A DNA stretch of 64,000 bases from Vulcanimicrobium winogradskyi (GTDB taxonomy: Bacteria; Vulcanimicrobiota; Vulcanimicrobiia; Vulcanimicrobiales; Vulcanimicrobiaceae), in contig PLDA01000002.1 of the NCBI GenBank assembly GCA_003134965.1, positions 1 to 64,000 of the forward strand, read 5' to 3'. The translations under genes and the position numbers were made by a program. Below are positions 7,877-15,556 of the stretch, piece after piece (within the stretch, counting starts at the first letter, position 1; every line of letters starts with the position of its first letter). The notes below the pieces were generated by a model. The model saw only the letters and a list, made by a program, of their open reading frames with translations, was not told where the DNA came from and ran no database searches.

Positions 7877-9796
7877 CTAGTCTCCTTGCAGTATTCGCGC
7901 GGCGTTCCGAAAGTGACCGCTGATATGATCTACGCCTCGAGCAATAAGGTTCATTAACCGCAGGTAGTCCGCGCGTTGCCAATTCTTATCCGGAAGACCG
8001 AGATCCGCCGCGGCCCCTCGTGCCTTCGGCAGGTTTGGCTGATGTGCTAGTCCGCCAAACGTGCGGAGGTCATATAAGAAGGCCAGGGGTCCGAATTCCG
8101 AACGCAGACGCCGGTACAGCGATTGGAGTTCGATCTGTAGGTCTCGGTCAGAAAGAGCCTTGTTGGCTTCGATTTCCCTGACGAGTCGCGCGAGGTCTCC
8201 GCATTGCAGGCCAAAATGCGCGATCACCGCCGCGACTAGCGTTACGCGCTGCAGCAAACGGCGCGAGCCCAGCGGGCGCGGCGGGGTCTCTTCATTCAAG
8301 TCAAGACTTCCACCAATTGTAACTGTGAGCTGGCGAAGTGGCGCTAGTTCCAGCGCGTCCAGAGCAAATGTCGAGGCGAGCGTAGCTCGCTTAAGGAACT
8401 CGTCTTCGCCGGCTGAGGATGCATAAAACCATTTGAGTTGCCGGCCGGCGAGACTGTCCAGGGAACCTTGCCACGGACCCTCGGAGCTCGGCGCGCCGAG
8501 AGACTTCGCTAACGAGCAGAAAGCCGTGTTCATGTTGCCGAGCGCGGAAGCAACAATATTTACTGCCTCTGGTATTGTCTGCTCAGATGAAAGGCTGGCT
8601 GCTGCATCGTCGCTCGGAGGCTCAACCGCGAATTGACGCCAGTACGGCCATTCGGTTAACGGAACGCCCTCGGCAAAGTCGCCGATAGCGGTCATTAGGA
8701 GTTCATTGCCCAGTCGCGAAGTGCTCCGCGTGAGGCCCCAGTAGTCTCGGCATGAGACGGAACCGTCGTCACCTACAGCAAAACCGTCGGCCCCTTCATA
8801 CTTTCTAAGGACGTCTTGGCGAAAGTAGATGCGCTCCATGAAGTCACACGCTTCGGCTGGAAAGCGCTCGCGATCGAGGTCGATGTCATACGTCCACCGG
8901 GCCGGTGCGACAGTTCCGAGCCGCGTCGGAAACGAGAATTCATACACGTCGAACGTCGGCTTATGGCCCGCGGGGTCATCGATATCTAAATGAGGTGGGT
9001 TTATTCGAAACCATAGATGAAGCCGTCGCTGCAAATACTCCTCCGCACCCGGAAGACCGATTTGTGCCGACGCGCTTTGAAGCAACGCTTTTGCGCCCTG
9101 TTCTGGCGACCCAAAGACGAGCTCTCCCGTTACGAATGCGGCAACGGCCTCTGATGTTGGATTGAAGTAGTGAAGGTGCCGGTAATGGCCGACTACCAAT
9201 GAAAGCTGCCGTACCCGAAGGTATTTGAGAAGGTAATCGACTCGAATCTCGATGACCGCTACGTTGCCGTTGCTAACTTCGACTCGCCGCAGAGCTTCTA
9301 TTCCGGATAGCGCATCCCACCAAATGCCGCAACCCGGGGAGCGTTCCTCTAACCCTAAGAAAAGCCAAAGATCTGGATTGACAAGGAGAGTTGGCCCTCC
9401 CGCCGTGCCACGGCAGAACGCAAGTGGTTCGCAGGTAACCGACGTGAAGGGAATCTCGAAACGATAGAACGGATCGTAGGAATAATTCCTGCTGCTACCG
9501 TCGTCCACAATTGTATACCCAGAGGTTCCAAGTTCGCCGATCACGTTGCCGATGGAGTGCAGATCGTCGAATATCGCGGCGAACTGCTCCGATTCGAGCA
9601 AGAAGCTTTGTCGCTCGATGAAGCCTTCGACGTCCATGTTGCGTTCGCGGGATGTCGTCCGTGCAGCGAGCCAAAACCACGGACCGAGCATCGGCTGCGC
9701 CAATAGATCGCTAGACAGGTCTAGCTCTGCAATGCTGAATAGTTGCCTTGGGACATCTTCTAGGTCGAAAATTGGATTCATTGAATCGCTCACCAC
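7877..9796 (-). CDS. Large hypothetical protein with C-terminal HEPN-like R-X6-H motif
   Basis: This 639-residue protein is the first gene of the three-gene operon. GTG at 9796 is used; GTG at 9793 and ATG at 9781 are alternatives. Residues 1-430 are mixed alpha/beta, with aromatic-rich segments, and resemble nothing I can name. The last 150 residues are mostly helical and contain LYDLRTFGGLAH, with Arg578 and His585 in an R-X6-H arrangement, the longer of the spacings allowed in HEPN RNases, followed by GLP and a final helix ending near the C-terminus. The motif match is clear; assignment to the HEPN fold is inference. It has low G+C like its partners, and its size suggests it carries sensing or scaffold functions. 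Confidence 0.75.
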   Translation of the reverse strand: MVSDSMNPIFDLEDVPRQLFSIAELDLSSDLLAQPMLGPWFWLAARTTSRERNMDVEGFIERQSFLLESEQFAAIFDDLHSIGNVIGELGTSGYTIVDDGSSRNYSYDPFYRFEIPFTSVTCEPLAFCRGTAGGPTLLVNPDLWLFLGLEERSPGCGIWWDALSGIEALRRVEVSNGNVAVIEIRVDYLLKYLRVRQLSLVVGHYRHLHYFNPTSEAVAAFVTGELVFGSPEQGAKALLQSASAQIGLPGAEEYLQRRLHLWFRINPPHLDIDDPAGHKPTFDVYEFSFPTRLGTVAPARWTYDIDLDRERFPAEACDFMERIYFRQDVLRKYEGADGFAVGDDGSVSCRDYWGLTRSTSRLGNELLMTAIGDFAEGVPLTEWPYWRQFAVEPPSDDAAASLSSEQTIPEAVNIVASALGNMNTAFCSLAKSLGAPSSEGPWQGSLDSLAGRQLKWFYASSAGEDEFLKRATLASTFALDALELAPLRQLTVTIGGSLDLNEETPPRPLGSRRLLQRVTLVAAVIAHFGLQCGDLARLVREIEANKALSDRDLQIELQSLYRRLRSEFGPLAFLYDLRTFGGLAHQPNLPKARGAAADLGLPDKNWQRADYLRLMNLIARGVDHISGHFRNAARILQGD

Positions 9797-9834
9797 ACCT
9801 TCGACGCTCCCGCCTACGACGCTATCCGCATAAG

Positions 9835-9858
9835 TTTCTCTCGCAGAGTGCAGAGAAA
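9835..9858. repeat. Inverted repeat upstream of the HEPN-type operon
   Basis: TTTCTCT at 9835-9841 and AGAGAAA at 9852-9858 form a perfect 7-base inverted repeat around a 10-base spacer that itself contains overlapping CTCTGC repeats. It lies about 40-60 bases upstream of the first HEPN-type gene and just past the stop of the A2M gene. There is no T-run after it in either direction and the stem is A/T-rich, so an operator is more likely than a terminator. Confidence 0.4.
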
Positions 9859-9877
9859 GCGCAGTTCGCCGGCGAGA

Positions 9878-12800
9878 CTACCGAACCACGACGACCGAGG
9901 TGGCGCTGCGGCCGAATTCGTCGGGGCGGTCGACGAGGTGTGCGTCGGCGCCGGGCCATGCGAAGGTGCCGGGAGTGACGGTGCGCGCGAGGTAGTGGAG
10001 GCGGTAGATGCCGGCGTCGAGGTGATCGGCGTACGCTTCGATGCGGTCGACGCGGATCTGCTGGTCGCCGATCTTCCAGTCGGTCGCCGGAGTCTTCAGG
10101 GCTTTCGAGCTCGTCGCGAACGAGGTGTCGACCGCTTCGAACCCGGCGGGCAGCGCGTCGCTGATCAGCACGCGCTCGACCGGATGATCGCTCACGACTT
10201 GCAGCTCGATGTCGTAGACGTGCGCGGCCGGGAGCGTCAGCGACGATGCCGGTGCGGTGAGGCCGAGCGTCGCGAGGATCGGCGAGGTGTTCGCTTCGCG
10301 CACGAGGCGCGTGATCCGCAGCCCGTTCAGGCGCCCCGGCGCGCTGCCGGGAAGGCGATAGGTGTAGGTGACGGCCCAGTGCAGCGTGCCGGTGCCGTCC
10401 TTCGCGAGCGTCACGTCGCTCTTGCCGGTGGGAAGATCGCGCATCGGCACATTTGCGGTGCGCTGCGGCGCGCGCGCGCCGCTGAACGTTTCGTGCGCGA
10501 CCGTCTTGCCGCCGACCGCTGCCGTCGCCGTGAAGTTCGCCGGCTGCTCGCGCGATGCGAGGTCGACCAGCGCGTTCAGCGCCGCCGCGTTCTCGCAGGC
10601 ACAGCCGAACGAGCCGTTGCGTCGCATGTCCAGCAGCGAGCGCGTGAGGCGGTCGATCGTCTCGCCGTCCGCGTTGCGCGCGAGCTCTAGGCGAAGCGCC
10701 TCGGCTTGCGCCACGACCGGCTGGTCGAACCAACCGTAGCGGCCCGGCAGGTTGACCGCCGCGCCGCGTCCGGTCGCGTACAGGTGATCGTCGATGACCT
10801 TCGTCATGCTCGCCGCGGGCGCAGCGTAGCCGGGCGCGAGCGTCAGCAGCCGCGCGAGGCGCGCTTGATCGGCGAATGCGAGCTTGGTGCGCTGCGCGTC
10901 GATCTCGCCGAGGAACGTCGTGCGCCGATCGCCCGCGGCGGCGAGCGCATCGAGCGCTTGCAGCCGCAGCTCCGCCTTGCACAGATCGCTCTTGCACCAC
11001 TTCTCGTGGCCGGTCGGATCGGCGAGCACCTTCGCCGCGTATTCGCGCGCGCCGGTGAGCAGCGGCGTCGCGGCGTCGATCCCGGCATCGTGCGCGCGCG
11101 CGAGCGACGCTAACGCGAACAGCGACTCCCAGGAGTCGGTTGTATCCGAGCTGCGGTACGCCGCGAAGCCGCCATCGGCGCGGCGGAGCGCGTCGAGGAT
11201 TGCGATCTCCAGCAGCGCGCGGTCGCGCGACGCCTTGGGGTCGGTGCCATTGCGCTTGGCCAGGATCAGGAGGTCGCTCGCGATCGCGAGCCGGCTCGCG
11301 GCCGAGATCGCCAGACGGTCGTCGCCCTCGAGCGCCTTTTGCGCCGCGACGGTGACTTCGGGGATCAGCGACGATGCCAGCGCGACGTCGACGCCGCCGG
11401 CGTCGCGCGGCGTGTCGGCGGCGACGTCGAGCCCGACGCTCGCGTGCGCATCCGTCGTCCCCGTCTGCACAACGGATTCGCTGACGTCGAGCAGCCGGAC
11501 CGGAACCGGTATCGCGAACGCGTCTGCGCCGTTCGCCGCCCGCACGCGGATGGTCGCCGTCGCAATGCCCGTCCCGCTCGCGACGACCGGGAAGCGGTAC
11601 GCTTTGGTGATCTTGTCGAGCGGCGTGTCGAGCTGTGTCGTCGTCGCCGGCTTGTCGTTCACGAGGAACGTCAGCGGCCCGGCGAGCGCGGCGTCGATGT
11701 GGAGCGTCCCCGTTGCACCGGTTCCGTTCGTCACCGCGACGCCGGCGTCGAACCGGTCGCCCGGGCGCGCAAACTGCGGCATCACCGGGTTGGCGACCAG
11801 CGTCTTGGTGGTGCGGAAGGTCGTGTCGCCGTTGCCGAACCGTCCGTCGGCGGTCGCCGCGACGACCATGACGCGCCACGTCGTCAGATCGTCGGGGAGC
11901 GTGAACGTCGCGCTGGCGTTCCCGTTGGCGTCGGTGCGCAGCGCGCCGGCGAAGTATGCCAGCGGCGCGAACTTGCGCCGCACGCGCGGGTCGATGTCGG
12001 CACCGGAGAGCCCGCCGCCGAAGCCCCAGCCCTTCTCGAGCGGACGTGCCGGCGTGTTCAGCACCAGCGCGACGCGGTTGTCGGCGTAGCGCGTCGAGAT
12101 CGGCTGCTCGGCGTAGATTTCCTTGACCAGATCGGGCGGACGGTATCCGGTCAGTTGCAGCACCGCCTCGTTGACGACCATCAGCGTCGCTTCGCCGCTC
12201 ACCGGATGCTTCGCGCGGTCGGCGAGGTGGACGTGCACGGTCTGGCGCGCGCCGGGCGCGAGCGTTCCGGCATCGGCCTTCACGGTCGTGGTGACGTACT
12301 TCGAGTCGACCGCGACACTGAACGCTACGAACCCTACGCGGGCGAGCGCGTTCCCGCCGTCGGCCGGATCCTTCGGCGGCGGCGGACCGTGCCGCACGAC
12401 GAACGCCTGCACCGCCGCGTTCGGCAGCATCTCCGGCGTCACGGTGAAGCGCACGGTCGGCGCCGCGCTGCTGGTTTGCTGCGTCGTCTCCCAGAGCACG
12501 CCGTGGCGCACGACGGCGACGTGCAGCTCGGCTTTCGGGAACGGCGACTGCACGAGCACGGTCGCGGTATCGCCCGGCTTGTACGAGGTCTTGTCGAGCT
12601 TGACGGTGAGCTGGGTTGGATCGCGTCCCCACCACATCGTCTCGCCGGTGCCGCCGACGAACAGCTCGACGTCGGTCTCGCCGGCGTCGTCCTTCGCGCC
12701 GGCGACGTTCGCGCGCACGCGGTACGTGCCGGGCTTCGGCGGCGTCAGCTTCACCGTCACGGCCTTGTCGGCGCTGGTCGCGTCGGCGCTCGCGACGGTC

Positions 12801-15556
12801 GTGTACGTCACCGACTGCGTCGCCTGCTCCGAGCCTTCCACGATCTGCGTCGCGTTCACGTAGTTCGCGCTCTGCAGCTCGACGTGGACCGCGGTGCCGG
12901 AGCGCGCGGCGCCCTTGGGATCGGTCGCGATCACCGCGACCGAGAGCGGCGTGCCGGCGGTGCCGACGTCGTCGGCCTTGACGCCGATCAGCGTGTCGCT
13001 CGGCAGCGCGGTGAACAGCTTGCTGTCGGAGACGGAGATGTTGGACGCGTCGGTGGTGCCGGCGTCGACTTCGTACGCCATCGGGAACGGGATATCGGTT
13101 GGAACCGGCACGCTGACCGAACTCTTGCCGTTCGCGTCGACGGTCACGGTCGAATCGAGCACGTCGGTCGACGCGTCGGGCTGCTGCTCCGGCCAGAACC
13201 ACTGGCGGCCGAAGCTGAACGCGTCGCGCCCTTTCGGCGTGAACGTGACCGGTGAGCGCGTGACGATGAAGTCGGTCGACGCCCCGTTCAGCGGCGCGCC
13301 GAACAGGTACGCGTTCGCCGCGGTCGCGACGATCGTTCCGCCGCGCGGCGCGATGTCGTGGTCGAGGCTGAGGTCGACCTTGAAGTTCGGCGGCTTGAAC
13401 TCGGCGACGCGAAAGTTTCCGAAGATCTCCTCGCCGTTGCCCGCCGTCGCGCGCACGGTGTAGTACCCCAGTTGCGCGTTGTTCGGCAGCACGACGGGGA
13501 GCGAGAACTCGCCGAACGCGTCGAGCGACATGTGCCCGAGCTCGCGCTTGTCGCCGCTCGGCAGCTCCAGACGCACCGTGTACGACGGCGCGACGCCGCG
13601 GCGGAGCACGCCGTCGACCAGGTACCAGCCGACGGCGGTCATCTGCGCGGTCTCGCCGGGCTGATAGAGCTGGCGGTCCGAGAAAATCGTGCCGCGCGCG
13701 ATCGGCGTCGCGGACGACCAGCCGTTGTAGAAATCGCCGGCGTACGCACCCGTGCCCTCGCTGGTGCGCACGTAGGTCCAGTCGGGTCCCTTGCGCACGA
13801 TCGTGACGAACGCGGGCGCTGCGTTCTTGCCTTTATCGGTCGCGGCGCAGCGCGCGAATGCCGGCCCGGCGAACGACGCGATCCCGGCGCCGTCGGTCGT
13901 ACCCTGCGCGCACGCGACCGGCGTCGACTTGGTGTCGGCGTCGGTCTGCGAGGGATAGACCTCGACCTGCGCGCCGGCGACCGGCGTGCCGTCGGTGATG
14001 CGATCGACGCGCACGCTGCCGCCGTCGGGGAACCATTGCGCGAACACGCCCAGATCCGTCAGCTGCACCACGCCGGCGGCGACGAACGGCTGATCTTTGC
14101 CGGCGTACGCGGCGGTGATGCCGTAGGCGAGCGCGCCGGCGGGCGCGCCGAGCTTGTCGCGCAGCGGCACCTGGATCGTCCGCTGAACGTTCTTGGGCGC
14201 GCTCGCGTCGAAGTGCGGCCAGTCGACGCGCGGCCCCAGCACGCCCTTCTCGCCGCCGTAGCTGCTGGCGTCGTCGTTCTGCACGACGTCGTTCGGTTTG
14301 AGCGCGCGGAACGTCGCGCGCACGTCGGCCGGCGCATTGACCGCGACGACGTTCAGCCGCACGTCGCGCGCGGCCGGGAACAGGTTCGTGCCGTCGGGCG
14401 CCCACACGTCGGGCGCGTAATCGCCGGTTCGGAACGTCGCGGTCTGCGCGCTCCCGAGCCGCTGTCCGAACGTGTCTTTGAGGTCGGCGCCGATCGCGAC
14501 GGTGTAGTCCGTCTGCGGGTCGAGCAGCGAGGTGTTCACGACGACGCCGTCCATGTCGAGGGCGGCGAACGGCGTCGAGCCCTTCGGCGGCGCCGGGCTC
14601 AGCGTCAGCGCCGCGAGCGACTTGTCGTCGATCGGCGTTGTGAACGTCAGCTTCGGCTGACCGGTCGTGAAGCGGGCGGCGGAGCCCGTCTTGAGGCCTG
14701 CGAAGCGCAGCGCGTCGTACGTGCGGAACGTCCCGGTGAAGGGGTATTCGCTGGGGCGGTTTCCGTCGCGCGGCAGCACGCCGGGTTCGATCACGACTTC
14801 GTACTGTGTCGCCTTGGCGAGATCGTGGGCGGGGACGAGCAGATAGTGCCAGTTCCGCTGCGAGGGATCGAACACGTCCTCGGCCGGAGCGGTCGGCGTC
14901 GGCGTCGCCTTCGCGGTGTCCGGCGGGATCACGAGCGGCTCGCCGGCGTCCTTCGGATCGTCCTTGCGATGGACGCGCGCGTGCGCTTGGAGCGATGTGC
15001 GGTCGAGCGCCACGTTCGAGGTGAACTCGATCTTCGGGCGCAGCTCGCGCGGCTGCTGATTGGTGTCGTCGCCCTGCGCCTGGCCGGGCAGATCGCTCAG
15101 CTCGACTTCCGGCGTTTGGAACGTCCACGAGACGTCCGCGTCGAGCGCGTGTCCGTGCACGTCGTGCAGACCTTTGGCGATCGTCACCCGCACGCGCGTC
15201 GCGGCCGGCCAGGCGCGGTCGGGCTCGAAGCCGATCATGCGCGGGGTCAGGAAGCGGAACTTCCCCGGGAACGCGGGCTCGAGCGTGAAGTGCGCGAGGA
15301 TCGGCGCCTCGTCCGGCGATTCCAGGGCCTGGAGCGCGATCAGGTCGTCGGTGAACCGCACCCGGACCTGCGCTAGCGTGCCGACGTCGCCGGTCGGCGC
15401 GATCGCGGCGATCAGCGGGCCGGGCGAGGGCGACGGGAGCGGCGAGACCACCGCGAGCGGCCCGGTCTTCGCCGGGGCAAGCGGGTTGCAACCGGTCGCA
15501 AAGAGTGCGACGGCCATCGCGGCGAAGGCGGATGCGCGGCGCGCATGCGTACGCAA
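9878..15556 (-). CDS. Bacterial alpha-2-macroglobulin-like lipoprotein without thioester motif
   Basis: The 1,892-residue product is a periplasmic A2M homologue of the YfhM type, thought to trap invading proteases together with PBP1C repair of the wall. A lipoprotein signal is visible: RR at 6-7, a hydrophobic core and LFATGC with Cys23 as the lipidated residue. The A2M core segment with LPDDLTTWRVM lies near residue 1,200 and an alpha-helical repeat domain follows. Where active members carry CxEQ, before that helical domain, the sequence reads KALEGDDRLAIS with no cysteine, so covalent trapping by a thioester is not possible. The start is TTG at 15556; ATG at 15517 is possible but removes the basic end of the signal. 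It is divergent from pbpC. Confidence 0.9.
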   Translation of the reverse strand: MRTHARRASAFAAMAVALFATGCNPLAPAKTGPLAVVSPLPSPSPGPLIAAIAPTGDVGTLAQVRVRFTDDLIALQALESPDEAPILAHFTLEPAFPGKFRFLTPRMIGFEPDRAWPAATRVRVTIAKGLHDVHGHALDADVSWTFQTPEVELSDLPGQAQGDDTNQQPRELRPKIEFTSNVALDRTSLQAHARVHRKDDPKDAGEPLVIPPDTAKATPTPTAPAEDVFDPSQRNWHYLLVPAHDLAKATQYEVVIEPGVLPRDGNRPSEYPFTGTFRTYDALRFAGLKTGSAARFTTGQPKLTFTTPIDDKSLAALTLSPAPPKGSTPFAALDMDGVVVNTSLLDPQTDYTVAIGADLKDTFGQRLGSAQTATFRTGDYAPDVWAPDGTNLFPAARDVRLNVVAVNAPADVRATFRALKPNDVVQNDDASSYGGEKGVLGPRVDWPHFDASAPKNVQRTIQVPLRDKLGAPAGALAYGITAAYAGKDQPFVAAGVVQLTDLGVFAQWFPDGGSVRVDRITDGTPVAGAQVEVYPSQTDADTKSTPVACAQGTTDGAGIASFAGPAFARCAATDKGKNAAPAFVTIVRKGPDWTYVRTSEGTGAYAGDFYNGWSSATPIARGTIFSDRQLYQPGETAQMTAVGWYLVDGVLRRGVAPSYTVRLELPSGDKRELGHMSLDAFGEFSLPVVLPNNAQLGYYTVRATAGNGEEIFGNFRVAEFKPPNFKVDLSLDHDIAPRGGTIVATAANAYLFGAPLNGASTDFIVTRSPVTFTPKGRDAFSFGRQWFWPEQQPDASTDVLDSTVTVDANGKSSVSVPVPTDIPFPMAYEVDAGTTDASNISVSDSKLFTALPSDTLIGVKADDVGTAGTPLSVAVIATDPKGAARSGTAVHVELQSANYVNATQIVEGSEQATQSVTYTTVASADATSADKAVTVKLTPPKPGTYRVRANVAGAKDDAGETDVELFVGGTGETMWWGRDPTQLTVKLDKTSYKPGDTATVLVQSPFPKAELHVAVVRHGVLWETTQQTSSAAPTVRFTVTPEMLPNAAVQAFVVRHGPPPPKDPADGGNALARVGFVAFSVAVDSKYVTTTVKADAGTLAPGARQTVHVHLADRAKHPVSGEATLMVVNEAVLQLTGYRPPDLVKEIYAEQPISTRYADNRVALVLNTPARPLEKGWGFGGGLSGADIDPRVRRKFAPLAYFAGALRTDANGNASATFTLPDDLTTWRVMVVAATADGRFGNGDTTFRTTKTLVANPVMPQFARPGDRFDAGVAVTNGTGATGTLHIDAALAGPLTFLVNDKPATTTQLDTPLDKITKAYRFPVVASGTGIATATIRVRAANGADAFAIPVPVRLLDVSESVVQTGTTDAHASVGLDVAADTPRDAGGVDVALASSLIPEVTVAAQKALEGDDRLAISAASRLAIASDLLILAKRNGTDPKASRDRALLEIAILDALRRADGGFAAYRSSDTTDSWESLFALASLARAHDAGIDAATPLLTGAREYAAKVLADPTGHEKWCKSDLCKAELRLQALDALAAAGDRRTTFLGEIDAQRTKLAFADQARLARLLTLAPGYAAPAASMTKVIDDHLYATGRGAAVNLPGRYGWFDQPVVAQAEALRLELARNADGETIDRLTRSLLDMRRNGSFGCACENAAALNALVDLASREQPANFTATAAVGGKTVAHETFSGARAPQRTANVPMRDLPTGKSDVTLAKDGTGTLHWAVTYTYRLPGSAPGRLNGLRITRLVREANTSPILATLGLTAPASSLTLPAAHVYDIELQVVSDHPVERVLISDALPAGFEAVDTSFATSSKALKTPATDWKIGDQQIRVDRIEAYADHLDAGIYRLHYLARTVTPGTFAWPGADAHLVDRPDEFGRSATSVVVVR

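Noticed and set aside
9835..9858. Terminator after the A2M gene
   Set aside because: The stem is A/T-rich and no T-run follows on the minus strand.
9822..15376. Very long open frames (up to 1,126 codons) in other frames over the A2M gene, on both strands
   Set aside because: They are Arg-rich, lack any domain, and lie wholly over a gene with a signal peptide and A2M core. Long antisense frames are expected at this G+C.
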